Assembly (NCBI RefSeq): GCF_009674805.1 | Contig: NZ_WKKI01000003.1 | Coordinates: forward strand, 124,001 to 188,000 | DNA: 64,000 nt | Reading direction: 5' to 3' | From: Metabacillus lacus | GTDB taxonomy: Bacteria > Bacillota > Bacilli > Bacillales > Bacillaceae | Shown here: piece after piece, positions 8,450 through 17,927 of the stretch | Layout of the letters: every line of letters begins with the position of its first letter | Position numbering within the stretch: the stretch's first letter is position 1 | Position numbers and translations under genes: made by a program | The notes under the pieces: generated by a model | The model's input: only the letters and a program-made list of their open reading frames with translations | Database searches by the model: none | Told to the model about the DNA's origin: nothing

Positions 8450-10000
8450 ATGAGTTTACTATCAATCGATAAACTAAGTCACAGCTTTGGCGACCGCACT
8501 CTTTTTAAAGATGTATCCTTCCGCTTACTGGCAGGTGAGCACGTTGGCCTTGTCGGGGCTAACGGCGTCGGAAAATCAACACTGATGAACATTCTGACTG
8601 GAGAGCTTATCTATGATACAGGTCGGGTGGAATGGACACCCGGCGTAAAGTACGGCTATCTTGATCAGCATACGATTTTAACACCGGGGAAAACCATCCG
8701 CGACGTTCTAAGAGATGCCTTTCTCCCACTTTATGAGCAGGAAAATGCGCTGAATGAAGTAACTGAAAAAATGGGGACTGCTTCCCCTGAGGAGCTTGAA
8801 ACGCTTCTGGAGCAAATGGCCGATATCCAGGACGCACTTGAAGCCGGGGGATTTTACTCCCTTGATATCAAGGTCGAGGATGCAGCACGCGGTTTGGGGC
8901 TGGATGCAATTGGACTTGACCGTGATGTAGCTGCTTTGAGCGGAGGGCAGCGGACAAAGGTTCTTTTGGCGAAGCTGCTTCTGGAACAACCGGAGGTGCT
9001 GCTGCTGGATGAGCCGACGAACTATCTGGATGTTGAGCATATCCGCTGGCTGAGCAGCTACTTAAAAGAATATCCTCATGCTTTCCTGCTCATCTCTCAT
9101 GAAACCGAATTTATGAATGGTGTTGTGGACGTTATCTTTCAGCTGGAGTTTTCCAAGCTGACACGCTATACAGCTACCTACGAAAAATTCATTGAACTCG
9201 CGGAGATCAATAAAAACCAACATATTAATGCCTACGAAAAGCAGCAGGATTTTATTAAAAAGCAGGAAGATTTTATTGCAAAAAACAAAGCCCGCTATTC
9301 TACTACCGGCCGTGCAAAAAGCCGTCAGAAGCAGCTGGACCGAATGGACCGGATTGACAGGCCTGAGACATCAATGAAGCCCGTCTTTGATTTTAAAGAA
9401 GCAAGAGGCAGCAGCAGGCTCGTGTTTGAAGGCCAGGATCTCGAGATAGGCTACAGCTTCCCTCTCCTGCCAAAAATGAGCATGAAAATTGAGCGCGGCG
9501 AGAAGATCGCTATTGTAGGATGCAACGGCGTCGGGAAATCCACGCTGCTTAAAACCATTCTGGGGAAAATTCAGCCTCTTGGCGGGAAAGTCGAGCATGG
9601 TGATTTTCTTTACCCGGCTTATTTTGAGCAAGAGGTCAAGGCTGATAACCTGACACCAATCGATGATGTGTGGAATGCATTTCCGCATCTTGATCAGCAT
9701 CAGGTTCGCGCCATCCTTGCCAGATGCGGGCTTAAAAACGAGCATATATCCCGTCCGCTTAGTCAGCTGAGCGGTGGAGAGCAGGCAAAAGTAAGGCTTT
9801 GCAAGCTTCTGCAAAACGAAAGCAACTGGCTGCTGTTTGACGAGCCAACAAACCACTTGGATATTTCAGCAAAAGAAGAATTGAAGCGTGCGTTAAAAGC
9901 CTACAAAGGCACCATTCTCCTCGTCAGCCATGAGCCTGATTTTTATCAGGATTGGGTGACGAATGTGTGGAACGTTGAAGAGTGGGCGCAGGAAAATTAA
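8450..10000 (+). CDS. yfmM: ABC-F ATPase YfmM
   Basis: Cytoplasmic ABC-F protein (516 residues), a family that acts on the ribosome and rescues stalled translation; it has no transmembrane domain. Two nucleotide-binding domains are visible. The first has Walker A GANGVGKST (about 37-45), signature LSGGQ and Walker B LLLLDEPT; the second has GCNGVGKST, LSGGEQ and WLLFDEPTNHLD. Between them is the charged P-site interaction linker (about 255-300). Length and sequence fit B. subtilis YfmM (518 residues). The start ATG is preceded by GGGGG at a long spacing. Confidence 0.85.
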   Translation: MSLLSIDKLSHSFGDRTLFKDVSFRLLAGEHVGLVGANGVGKSTLMNILTGELIYDTGRVEWTPGVKYGYLDQHTILTPGKTIRDVLRDAFLPLYEQENALNEVTEKMGTASPEELETLLEQMADIQDALEAGGFYSLDIKVEDAARGLGLDAIGLDRDVAALSGGQRTKVLLAKLLLEQPEVLLLDEPTNYLDVEHIRWLSSYLKEYPHAFLLISHETEFMNGVVDVIFQLEFSKLTRYTATYEKFIELAEINKNQHINAYEKQQDFIKKQEDFIAKNKARYSTTGRAKSRQKQLDRMDRIDRPETSMKPVFDFKEARGSSRLVFEGQDLEIGYSFPLLPKMSMKIERGEKIAIVGCNGVGKSTLLKTILGKIQPLGGKVEHGDFLYPAYFEQEVKADNLTPIDDVWNAFPHLDQHQVRAILARCGLKNEHISRPLSQLSGGEQAKVRLCKLLQNESNWLLFDEPTNHLDISAKEELKRALKAYKGTILLVSHEPDFYQDWVTNVWNVEEWAQEN

Positions 10001-10043
10001 TCTATGGCCATATTTAAAAAACTCGTTATTTTCAGCGAGTTAC

Positions 10044-10092
10044 AGCCCGTAGTCAAACTCGAGGATTCCGAGTTTGATTACGGGCTATTTTA
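10044..10092 (+). terminator. Terminator of yfmM
   Basis: A long stem, AGCCCGTA.TCAAACTCG (10044-10061) pairing with CGAGTTTGATTACGGGCT (10069-10086), is followed by ATTTT. A smaller hairpin, AACTCG...CGAGTT, lies at 10019-10040. The large stem is also the left end of dispersed element copy B. Confidence 0.6.
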
Positions 10093-10262
10093 AATATAGA
10101 TAAAATTCCAATGCGGATAGATACCCACTCCGGGAGGACGCTTTCCGCCCGCCCCCTGAAAGCAAGCACCCTGAGCGGAAATCACCCTTTTCCCCACCAT
10201 TCCTAAACAAATAATGACAAAAGGCAGCGAGATTGGCTTCTCACTGCCTTTTGTCACAAATC
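10044..10262 (+). repeat. Full-length copy B of the dispersed intergenic element
   Basis: About 219 bp. It has the left hairpin, TTTTAAATATAGATA, CCACTCCG, GGACGCTTTCC, GAAAGCAAG, GAGCGGAAAT and CCCACCATTCC, and ends in a right hairpin (GACAAAAGGCAG.GAG pairing with CTC.CTGCCTTTTGTC). The left half matches copy C (3950-4080) and the right half matches copy A (5405-5570), so this copy defines the whole element. Confidence 0.7.
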
Positions 10263-10277
10263 TGAAACTCGCTATTT

Positions 10278-11567
10278 TCAACGAGTTTTTTTATTGCGTG
10301 TATTTTCCCCTCTTTTTTTTCCGAATCCCCTGTTACTGCCGCCATCCCCTGCTTTCTTTCTGGGAGAGAAGGATTTTCCGGATGAACGAGGCTTGTGCGC
10401 TCCCCTTTCTCTTTCAGGTTTTTCAGGGATCGTATCTCGAACAATTTTCTGAATGTGCTGCTTTGTTTCTTTTTCAATCTGTTCCAGATGCTGCTTGTCT
10501 TTTGGAGCTGCGAATGTGATTGCTACGCCCGTTCCTCCAGCTCTTCCTGTACGGCCGATGCGGTGAATATAGCTTTCTGTATCATGAGGAATATCATAAT
10601 TGTAAACGTGTGTGACGCCTTCCACATCCAGCCCTCTCGCAGCAACATCCGTTGCCACCAAATACTGAAGCTTTGCCTCCCGGAAGCTCGCCATCACTCT
10701 TTCCCGCTTTGCCTGTGACAGGTCGCCATGAAGCTCGTCCGAAAGAAATCCCTGCTGCTGAAGTGCTTCATTTAGTATGCTTGCCCTTCTCTTGGTTCGG
10801 CAGAAGATGATGGCCAAAAATGGCTGATGCTCTCTCATCATATCTATCAGTGCCTGCTGTTTCCTCCGGTCGGTTGTTTCCACAACAGTCTGTTGAATCT
10901 CCCGCAATGTTACTTCCCGCTGATGCCTGACCTCAATGTTTACCGGATTCTGCAAATATTTTCTGGCAAGGCTTCTCACCTGATCTGAAATGGTTGCAGA
11001 GAACAGCATGGTCTGCCTTTCATAAGGCAGCTCCGCAATGATTCTTTCCACTTCGCCAAGAAAGCCGATATGCAGCATCTGATCTGCTTCATCCAGTACC
11101 AGCTTCCTGACTGATGACAGATCAATCGTTTCCCTTCTGACATGGTCAAGAATTCTTCCCGGTGTCCCGATCACAATGGAGATATTTCCTTTCAGCTTTT
11201 TCATTTGCCGTTCTACGTCCTGTCCGCCGTACACTGCAAGTGCAGAAATCTCGGGAACTGCTTCAATCAGCTTTTTCACCTCTGAAGTAATTTGAATAGC
11301 CAGCTCCCTTGTAGGTGTGACAATCAGTGCTTCAATTCCCTCTTTTGAAGGCTCCGCTTTTTCAAGAATGGGAAGCAAAAATGCGAGTGTCTTGCCCGTA
11401 CCTGTCTGTGCTTTTGCAATAATATCTTTGTTCTCCAGAATGGGAGGAATTGATTTTTCCTGAATGGGTGTCGGCTCGTGGATACCGTTTTGAGCCAATT
11501 TTTCTCCCAGCGCTTTCTGTATCCCCAGTTCTACAAATGTTTTCAAACTTTTTCCTACTTTCTTCAC
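10278..11567 (-). CDS. DEAD-box ATP-dependent RNA helicase
   Basis: 429-residue superfamily-2 RNA helicase that remodels RNA, most likely in ribosome assembly or mRNA turnover at low temperature. Motifs appear in order: Q motif PTPIQ, Walker [23 protein letters not shown] in [12 protein letters not shown] in LFSATI, and helicase-C RGLD and HRIGRTGR. The C-terminal 60 residues are basic, Gly/Arg/Lys-rich and probably bind RNA. The start is GTG, with AAGGAT upstream. It lies between two ABC-F translation factors. It could be the CshB/CshC type; I do not assign a symbol. Confidence 0.93.
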   Translation of the reverse strand: MKKVGKSLKTFVELGIQKALGEKLAQNGIHEPTPIQEKSIPPILENKDIIAKAQTGTGKTLAFLLPILEKAEPSKEGIEALIVTPTRELAIQITSEVKKLIEAVPEISALAVYGGQDVERQMKKLKGNISIVIGTPGRILDHVRRETIDLSSVRKLVLDEADQMLHIGFLGEVERIIAELPYERQTMLFSATISDQVRSLARKYLQNPVNIEVRHQREVTLREIQQTVVETTDRRKQQALIDMMREHQPFLAIIFCRTKRRASILNEALQQQGFLSDELHGDLSQAKRERVMASFREAKLQYLVATDVAARGLDVEGVTHVYNYDIPHDTESYIHRIGRTGRAGGTGVAITFAAPKDKQHLEQIEKETKQHIQKIVRDTIPEKPERERGAHKPRSSGKSFSPRKKAGDGGSNRGFGKKRGENTRNKKTR

Positions 11568-11685
11568 TAAGTGTTATCCTTCATAGCATATACAAAAATA
11601 CATAAAAATCACAGCAAAACAGAGGGAATGAACCCTACCGGAGCGGGAAGATTAAAAAGGAACTCTTTCATAACAGGAGGCTGCA

Positions 11686-11850
11686 ATGGATAACCAGGAC
11701 CTCACTCTGCTGGACCTCATGACAGACACAGAACGAAAGCATCTCGCACAGCTCAGGCATAACATGCTCGCTGCCCAAACACTAAAGGATGTATCTTATT
11801 ATGCAAGGTGCATTCACCACTATCTCGATGAAATTGAGTGTAAGGAATAG
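11686..11850 (+). CDS. Small hypothetical protein (54 aa)
   Basis: Starts MDNQDLTLLDLMTDTERKH and ends HHYLDEIECKE. A textbook ribosome binding site (ACAGGAGG at 5-bp spacing) precedes the ATG. The peptide is helical and charged, with one heptad-like Leu pattern, and carries two Cys. It is divergent from the helicase gene and convergent with yfmR. Family and role are not recognised; the start signal and composition make translation likely. Confidence 0.55.
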   Translation: MDNQDLTLLDLMTDTERKHLAQLRHNMLAAQTLKDVSYYARCIHHYLDEIECKE

Positions 11851-11904
11851 AAAAGGCAGCAAACTGTCATTGTCCTTGCCCGTATCTATTCCTCATCACT
11901 GCCA

Positions 11905-11932
11905 AAAAATAAAAGCTGCTGTATTCAGCAGC
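11905..11932 (-). terminator. Terminator of yfmR
   Basis: GCTGCTG-tatt-CAGCAGC stem directly after the stop at 11935, followed on the minus strand by TTTTATTTTTT. Confidence 0.75.
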
Positions 11933-11934
11933 CG

Positions 11935-13836
11935 TTATTTATTTTCTTCTATTTCTTCCATCAAAAGAGATAGCTCAGTCCAGCGCTCCATGGATTCCTC
12001 GAGCTTATCTTCTACATCCCGCTGCTCGGACATCAGCTTATTGATTTTTTCGTAGTCGCTTCCGCTGGCGTCAATTCCTGCCTGCAGTTTCTCCAGCTTC
12101 TCTTCTAGACCTGAGATTTTATCTTCAATTCCATCCCACTCCAGCTGATCTTTATAGGATAGCTTTTTTCTCGTTTTAGGGGCTTCCGGCGCAGTATCTG
12201 CAGGCTTCTTCTGTGTCTCTCCTGCTTGTGGAACACTTCCCTGTTTTTTTTGTTCCATGTATTCCGTATAGCTTCCCTGAAAACGCTCAATCATACCGCC
12301 GCCTTCAAACGCAAGCAAGTGGTCCACCACTCTGTCCAGGAAATACCTGTCATGGGATACGGTGATGACCACGCCGGGAAATTGATCAAGATAATCTTCC
12401 AGCACTGAGAGTGTCTGGGTATCAAGGTCATTTGTCGGCTCATCCAGAAACAGCACATTCGGTTCTGCCATCAATACTCTCAGTAAATAAAGCCGTCTCT
12501 TTTCACCGCCCGACAGCTTTCCGATATAGGTCCACTGCATCGGCCGGGAAAAAAGAAATCTTTCCAGCATTTGTTCGGCTGTCACAGTCTGGCCGTCAGC
12601 AGTGTGAACAATCTCGGCCACTTCTTTTATATATTCAATCACCCGGAGATTTGGATTAATCTCTAAATGATCCTGCGTGTAATAGCCGATTTTAACCGTG
12701 TCGCCCCTTACTACTTCCCCAGTGTCCGGGTTGATCCTGCCCGCCAGGATGTTCAGCAGCGTTGATTTTCCGCTCCCGTTCGGGCCGATAATGCCAATTC
12801 TGTCTCCGGGAATAATCAATGTGTTAAAGTTAGAAATCAGCGTTTTGTCTTCAAAGGATTTTGTAACATCTATCACCTCAAGCACCTTTTTTCCAAGGCG
12901 TGTTGAGCCGATCGCAAAGTCCAGATCTCCAGCCTGTGAAGGTCCCTTCTGATCCTGCAGGTTCTCCACTCTTTGTATTCTGGCTTTCTGTTTCGTGGTA
13001 CGTGCCTTCGCTCCTCTTCGCAGCCAGGCAAGCTCTCTCCGCAAAAGATTTTGCCGCTTTGTTTCCGACTGGGTCTCCTGTAGTTCGCGTTCGGCTCTCT
13101 TCTCCAGGAACACTTCATAATTCCCTTCATAAATATATAGTTTTCCTTTATCCAGCTCAAAAATCTTATTGGTGACTTTGTTTAAAAAATATCTGTCATG
13201 CGTGACCAGGATGAGTGCTCCTTTATATGAAGCGAGAAACATTTCCAGCCACTCTATCGTGTCATTATCCAGATGGTTTGTCGGTTCATCCAAAATCAGA
13301 ATGTCCGCAGGCTGAATCAGTGCCTTTGCGATGGCCACACGCTTCTTCTGCCCGCCGGACAGCTCACTTACCCTCTTGTGATAAGACGTAATGCCTAATT
13401 TAGATAAAATGGTTTTTGCTTGCGTACCTGCCTCCCATGCATCATGCTCATCCATTTTTTGCTGAACTTTTATCAGCTCTTCCTGCTTACTGCTGCTGTT
13501 CGGATCAGCCTCAAGCTCACTTAAAGATTGTTCGTACTCTCTCAGTACTTTCATGATGGTGGAATCACCATAATAAATCTGCTCCAGCACCGTTTTTTCT
13601 TCTTCCATTTCCGGCTGCTGCGGAAGATATTCAATGTGAAGATCATTGCTGTGCACAAGCTTTCCTTCCTCCACACTCTCCATTCCTGCCAGAAACTTGA
13701 GCAGGGTCGATTTGCCGGTTCCATTTGTACCGATCAGTCCGATCCGCTGTTTATCCGAAATGGTAAAAGAAATATGGTCAAAAAGCGTCTTTTCGCCGTA
13801 TGTTTTATATAAATTTTCTGCAGATAATATACTCAT
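11935..13836 (-). CDS. yfmR: ABC-F ATPase YfmR (Uup-type)
   Basis: 633-residue duplicated ABC ATPase with no membrane domain. Visible are Walker A GTNGTGKST (about 36) and GPNGSGKST (about 350), signatures LSGGQKKR and LSGGEKRR, Walker B ILILDEPTNHLD and VLFLDEPTNDLD, and the interdomain linker. The C-terminal 90 residues form a coiled coil (QLEWDGIEDKISGLEEKLEK onward), diagnostic of the Uup/YfmR branch and used for nucleic-acid or ribosome binding. YfmR relieves ribosome stalling redundantly with EF-P in B. subtilis. The C-terminal domain begins after a Pro/Ala/Thr linker at about 535-550. Confidence 0.9.
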   Translation of the reverse strand: MSILSAENLYKTYGEKTLFDHISFTISDKQRIGLIGTNGTGKSTLLKFLAGMESVEEGKLVHSNDLHIEYLPQQPEMEEEKTVLEQIYYGDSTIMKVLREYEQSLSELEADPNSSSKQEELIKVQQKMDEHDAWEAGTQAKTILSKLGITSYHKRVSELSGGQKKRVAIAKALIQPADILILDEPTNHLDNDTIEWLEMFLASYKGALILVTHDRYFLNKVTNKIFELDKGKLYIYEGNYEVFLEKRAERELQETQSETKRQNLLRRELAWLRRGAKARTTKQKARIQRVENLQDQKGPSQAGDLDFAIGSTRLGKKVLEVIDVTKSFEDKTLISNFNTLIIPGDRIGIIGPNGSGKSTLLNILAGRINPDTGEVVRGDTVKIGYYTQDHLEINPNLRVIEYIKEVAEIVHTADGQTVTAEQMLERFLFSRPMQWTYIGKLSGGEKRRLYLLRVLMAEPNVLFLDEPTNDLDTQTLSVLEDYLDQFPGVVITVSHDRYFLDRVVDHLLAFEGGGMIERFQGSYTEYMEQKKQGSVPQAGETQKKPADTAPEAPKTRKKLSYKDQLEWDGIEDKISGLEEKLEKLQAGIDASGSDYEKINKLMSEQRDVEDKLEESMERWTELSLLMEEIEENK

Positions 13837-14026
13837 TGCTCAACCAGCCTTTATGTCCAATATCGTTATGTTTATATTGTATAGGAAAATCCGCAGAAAT
13901 AACATGAAAGCTTCCTGAAAGGTGACGACTGTCGTGACAGCTTTTCCTTTCGCTGTATACAAAAAGCTTAGAGTACGAAGGGACCTCTAAGCCTGCTGTA
14001 TTCTTTGAGCCATGCTCAACAAAAAT

Positions 14027-14287
14027 CTAACTGTATGAATAAAATGAGAGAATGCCAACAATAATTAAAAACAGATGTATGACCACGCCTGCTATACTGC
14101 AGCCCAATCCTGCTGCCGCCAGCCCTCTGCCATCTCCATTACCTAGCTTTAATTCCTTATTTGCCAGCCTTGAGAAAATGATTCCGATAATGCCAATAGG
14201 AAGTCCCAGTCCTGGAATGAAAATAGATAGTATGCCGAGCGTCAGTGCTGTAATAGCTTTGCTGTTTAGTCCTGCTTTGTCTGCCAA
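14027..14287 (-). CDS. DUF4190-type small membrane protein
   Basis: 86 residues with two hydrophobic segments: ITALTLGILSIFIPGLGLPIGIIGII (about 17-41) and GCSIAGVVIHLFLIIVGIL (about 62-82). The spacing and G/P-rich first segment match the DUF4190 family of membrane proteins of unknown function. The start is TTG with a strong AAAGGTGGGG site 5 bp upstream. It stands alone between yfmR and the KinB-like kinase. Confidence 0.65.
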   Translation of the reverse strand: MADKAGLNSKAITALTLGILSIFIPGLGLPIGIIGIIFSRLANKELKLGNGDGRGLAAAGLGCSIAGVVIHLFLIIVGILSFYSYS

Positions 14288-14405
14288 GAAAACCCCACCT
14301 TTATCATTAGTTGTTAACTACTGTCATTTTTCATATCCCGGTGACCTTTCTCAGGTTACATAGAGCAGTGCGATGCTAAAATCTTTGAATCAACAGGACA
14401 TTTCA

Positions 14406-15680
14406 TTAAACGTTTGTTTGAAACTTTGCTGTCTCAGCCGGAAGAGTCACTGTCACTTCAGTTCCTTTGTTGGGCTCGCTCTGATACTCAATTTTACCAT
14501 TCATCGTTTCAATAATGCGCAGGGAGACCATTGTGCCAAGACCTGTTCCTTTATCTTTCGTTGTATAAAAAAGCGTTCCGATTCTGCCAAGCTGTTCAGG
14601 GGTCATGCCTTTCCCCGTATCTTGGACTGTTAGACAGGCAGAAGATTCCTTCGCTTGTAATGTGATAGAAACGGTTCCTGCTGGGGGAGTTGCTTCAACT
14701 GCATTTTTGATAATATTCACAAGAGCCTGCTTCAGCTGATTTTTGTCTGTTGAAAGCCTGCAGTCAGAAGCCACCTGAAAATAGAGTGACACTCCCTGCT
14801 TCAGCGCATAGGGCTGCAGGAGCAAGTAAACGTCCCTAATGGCTTCTGAATATTGAAAGCTTTCTATTTTTTTAAATTCAGGCTTCGCAAAATTCAGATA
14901 GTCGTTTATAATCGCTTCAGCTCTTCCCAGCTCGCTTAGTACAAGTGTTAAATATTGATAATTTTCTCCTTTTTCCTGCCTTTGCATCAGCTGCAGAAAT
15001 CCCTTAACCACAGTGAGAGGATTTCTGATTTCATGTGCAATTGATGCAGCCAGCTCCCCAAGAGTATTCAATTTTTCTGCTCTCCTGATTTCCTGCTTCA
15101 TCAGCACTCGTTCAATCATCGATTCGTTCAGATTGGCTGCCAGCCCGGCAGCAAGGAGCTGAATAATGGAAAAGAGAGAAATGACGAGCACCAGAGAGTG
15201 GGCCTCTGCCCTGAGGGTGCCTTCATAAAGCAGAAAAGTTATCAAAATCCCCAGTTGAATTACACCTGGCCATAGGACAGTCAGCATGGTAAGAAGAATT
15301 CTTTTTCTGGGAACAGTGACAGAAGAAAAGTATGTTTGCAGAAAGTATGGGAGAGGAGCGACCAATGCCACACTCACATAGCCAAATACGAGGGCATCTC
15401 CGCCCATATACGTTCTTGCTGATACGATAAACAGGAGCACAATGAAGCCTGCTGTTCTTCCGCCATAAAGAAATGCAAGTACTAACGGCACATATCTCAA
15501 GTCCCAGAATAGACCGAAGCTTTCATAGGAAAAAATCAAGCATAGAGCAGCTGCAATTCCCTGGATAATACCGCAAACATACTGAGAATGCTTAATATGT
15601 TTGTTTTCAAAAAAGACAATATGCAGAAAAATGGGAGCCAGAATAATGAGTACGTGAAGCAGCAGCTTTTCTGTCAGCAT
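14406..15680 (-). CDS. KinB-like sporulation sensor histidine kinase
   Basis: 424-residue kinase with six or so N-terminal membrane helices of the 5TM (LytS-YhcK) sensor type up to about residue 185, then HisKA with phospho-acceptor His216 in SIAHEIRNPLT. The HATPase has N-box NIIKNAVEA, DTGKGM and GTGLGTMVS. This organisation and length match KinB (428 residues in B. subtilis), which feeds phosphate into the Spo0F-Spo0B-Spo0A relay. No response regulator and no kapB-like partner lies beside it, as expected for an orphan phosphorelay kinase. The exact orthology to kinB needs a tree. Confidence 0.75.
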   Translation of the reverse strand: MLTEKLLLHVLIILAPIFLHIVFFENKHIKHSQYVCGIIQGIAAALCLIFSYESFGLFWDLRYVPLVLAFLYGGRTAGFIVLLFIVSARTYMGGDALVFGYVSVALVAPLPYFLQTYFSSVTVPRKRILLTMLTVLWPGVIQLGILITFLLYEGTLRAEAHSLVLVISLFSIIQLLAAGLAANLNESMIERVLMKQEIRRAEKLNTLGELAASIAHEIRNPLTVVKGFLQLMQRQEKGENYQYLTLVLSELGRAEAIINDYLNFAKPEFKKIESFQYSEAIRDVYLLLQPYALKQGVSLYFQVASDCRLSTDKNQLKQALVNIIKNAVEATPPAGTVSITLQAKESSACLTVQDTGKGMTPEQLGRIGTLFYTTKDKGTGLGTMVSLRIIETMNGKIEYQSEPNKGTEVTVTLPAETAKFQTNV

Positions 15681-15762
15681 GTGTTTTCCCCGCTTTATAC
15701 AGTTTCAAGATACTGTATAAATACGACAAAAAAGACCTGTCTCCTTCCCATATATAGATTTT

Positions 15763-16446
15763 CTACTTCTTTTTCAGCATGTCTATTTCGTCCTTTGTCA
15801 GTTCCCTGATGCTGCCTTCCCCAAGATTGCCAAGGTTAATATGCATAATTCGGATTCTTTCAAGACTTATGACATTGTACCCAAATTCTTTGCACATTCT
15901 CCTGATTTGCCGGTTCAGTCCCTGTGTCAAAATGATTCTGAATTCTCTTTCCCCTTCCCGAAATACCTTGCACGGCTTTGTCCTTGTATTCAGTATATCC
16001 ACTCCTATTGACAGTTCCTGCAGAAAAAAATCGTCAAACTCTCTGTCAGTCCTAACGAGATATTCCTTTTCATGCCCGTATTCCGATTTTAAAATTCTAT
16101 TCACAATGTCTCCATCATTGGTTAGAAGAATCAGCCCCTGAGATGCTTTATCCAGCCGGCCGACAGGAAACACCCGCTGGGGCAGATTCAAATAATCTAT
16201 GATGTTTCCTTCTACATCCTGCGCTGAAGTACAAACGATTCCCGGGGGCTTATGAAATGCATAGTAGTAGTCCCGTTTTTTCCTTTCCGGAACTAGGCCG
16301 TCCACAAGCACCTCGTCTTCAGGATCAATCTCCGTATTCAGTGAACATACTTTTCCACCTGCTGTAACTCTGCCTTCTTCCAGCAGCCTTTTAGCAGTTC
16401 TTCTTGATATGGATCCTGTCAGGCTCAAATATTTGTCAATCCTCAT
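15763..16446 (-). CDS. RluF/RsuA-family rRNA pseudouridine synthase
   Basis: About 227 residues. It has an N-terminal S4 RNA-binding domain (MRIDKYLSLTGSISRRTAKRL) and a catalytic domain with the active Asp in [20 protein letters not shown]. The conserved [10 protein letters not shown] motif is near residue 180. It isomerises uridine in 23S or 16S rRNA. The open frame extends upstream to 16509, but the ATG at 16446 starts exactly at the S4 domain and avoids most overlap with the upstream methyltransferase (11-bp overlap remains). A second family member lies at 49044-49751. Confidence 0.88.
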   Translation of the reverse strand: MRIDKYLSLTGSISRRTAKRLLEEGRVTAGGKVCSLNTEIDPEDEVLVDGLVPERKKRDYYYAFHKPPGIVCTSAQDVEGNIIDYLNLPQRVFPVGRLDKASQGLILLTNDGDIVNRILKSEYGHEKEYLVRTDREFDDFFLQELSIGVDILNTRTKPCKVFREGEREFRIILTQGLNRQIRRMCKEFGYNVISLERIRIMHINLGNLGEGSIRELTKDEIDMLKKK

Positions 16447-17083
16447 TACAATTTTCAACCTTGTTTTTTCTGCAAACACCCACTCCGATGAAGTAGCGCA
16501 CGTCCTCACGCGGCTTTTCGAATGTTGGCCCTCTCTGATAGTACATTTCTATATCCCCAAACTGTTCAGAAAGCAGCTCGTTAAATTCGTCCCGCGTTAA
16601 TTGATGTATATGATAGGGCTCGTTCGTAGGTATCCCTCTTCCTCTCCCAAACGGAGTCGAAATCACGAGCGTCCCCCCCGGCTTCAGCATTTTGTACAAA
16701 TTTTCGAGAACAAGCCTGTCATCCTCAACATGTTCAATCGTTTCAAAGCATAATATTGTATCAAACTGCCCAAGCCTTTCGGGCAGCTGGGGATCCATGG
16801 CGTTGCCTTCCAAAAAGGTGATTTTTTGATGATGATACTGCCGGTTTGCATATGTGACTGCTTCCGGATCTATGTCTACTCCAATCAGTTCCTTTATTTC
16901 TCTTTTACAGTGCTTTGCCACCATATGGCTGCCATAGCCTGTTCCGCATGCTATATCCAACACTCTTTCCCCAGCATAGGGAGTGGCAAAATAATAGCGC
17001 GCCACATGCTCAAGCAGCATCCCGTTTGTTGGCTTTAACATTTCAGGAATCAGTCGCTCTCCTGTCCATTCCATTACTTTCAC
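16436..17083 (-). CDS. SAM-dependent class I methyltransferase
   Basis: 215 residues. Motif I is VLDIACGTGYG (about 42-52), followed by the acidic VDIDPEA, the LEGNAMDP stretch and motif IV-like LCFETIEHVED (about 110), then LKPGGTLVIST. This is a Methyltransf_11/23-type fold. The substrate cannot be read from sequence. It overlaps the pseudouridine synthase by 11 bp, so the two are translationally linked. An rRNA or small-molecule substrate is equally possible. Confidence 0.85.
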   Translation of the reverse strand: MKVMEWTGERLIPEMLKPTNGMLLEHVARYYFATPYAGERVLDIACGTGYGSHMVAKHCKREIKELIGVDIDPEAVTYANRQYHHQKITFLEGNAMDPQLPERLGQFDTILCFETIEHVEDDRLVLENLYKMLKPGGTLVISTPFGRGRGIPTNEPYHIHQLTRDEFNELLSEQFGDIEMYYQRGPTFEKPREDVRYFIGVGVCRKNKVENCNED

Positions 17084-17272
17084 CCGCTTTATTGAATTAT
17101 TCCTATTATAGCCTTGTTGAATTCTATATAGCTATGGGAGAAAAGATAAGAAGAGAGAGGGTGATAAGCAGCGGGCTCATTTGACCTTGATTTTCAAGCT
17201 TGTTTTAGCATAAAATAAAGTTCTGTCCTTTGAACGGATATTATGGACATAACATGTGAAAAGAGGACGACT

Positions 17273-17884
17273 ATGAAGGTAAGAACACTGTTTTATACAA
17301 TCGGCTTATTGATATTAACGATGGGCGTATCCCTCATTATAAAAGCGGGGCTGGGCGCTTCGGCCTGGGATGCCCTCGCTGTCGGCCAGTCAGAAACATT
17401 TCAGCTGACTGTTGGAACGTTTGTCTTTATTAACGGTATGATTTTGATATTCCTAAACAGCCTGCTCATGAAAAAAAAGCCCGAGCTATTGGCAGCAGGA
17501 TCTATTTTTCTCATTGGGCTTTTGATTGATTTCTGGCTGCTCATTGCTTTGCCAAACCTGGTTCCAGCCAATACCGCCGTTCAATATCTATGGCTGCTTG
17601 CAGGAATTCTTGCAGTAGGTATTGGAGTTTCTGTTTATCTGCAGGCTAAGTTTCCGGCGAGCCCGATGGATACGCTGATGGTCGCCATTCAGCAGCGGTT
17701 CGGCCTGTCTCTCCGAACGTCCAGAATTATGAGCGAGAGCTTTGCCCTGCTGCTGGCATTTCTGTTTCGCGGACCGATTGGAATAGGGACAATCCTCGTA
17801 ACCTTTTCTCTTGGTTTCGTTGTCCAATACTTTTATCCAAAGTCTGAAGCATTGCTGCAGTACTTTCAGAAAAAACCAAATTAA
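17273..17884 (+). CDS. YczE/YitT-type membrane protein
   Basis: About 203 residues with five membrane spans, beginning MKVRTLFYTIGLLILTMGVSL. The motifs LGASAWDAL (about 32) and ASPMDTLMVAIQQR (about 140) are a repeated pattern characteristic of the YczE family. B. subtilis YczE is needed for surfactin and bacillomycin production by an unknown mechanism; function here is unknown. The open frame reaches back to 17243, but ATG 17273 has AGAGGA at 5-bp spacing and starts at the first transmembrane helix. Confidence 0.75.
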   Translation: MKVRTLFYTIGLLILTMGVSLIIKAGLGASAWDALAVGQSETFQLTVGTFVFINGMILIFLNSLLMKKKPELLAAGSIFLIGLLIDFWLLIALPNLVPANTAVQYLWLLAGILAVGIGVSVYLQAKFPASPMDTLMVAIQQRFGLSLRTSRIMSESFALLLAFLFRGPIGIGTILVTFSLGFVVQYFYPKSEALLQYFQKKPN

Positions 17885-17888
17885 AAAG

Positions 17889-17918
17889 CGCTCCGGATTT
17901 GCGTTCCGGAGCGTTTTT
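17889..17918. terminator. Bidirectional terminator
   Basis: CGCTCCGGA (17889-17897) pairs with TCCGGAGCG (17905-17913), with AAAAA before and TTTTT after. It serves the plus-strand YczE-like gene and the minus-strand histidine kinase, whose stops lie 5 and 10 bp away. Confidence 0.85.
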
Positions 17919-17927
17919 CTTTTCCGC

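Noticed and set aside
12873-13175. Frames on both strands inside yfmR
   Set aside because: Contained in a well-conserved ABC-F coding sequence; no independent support.
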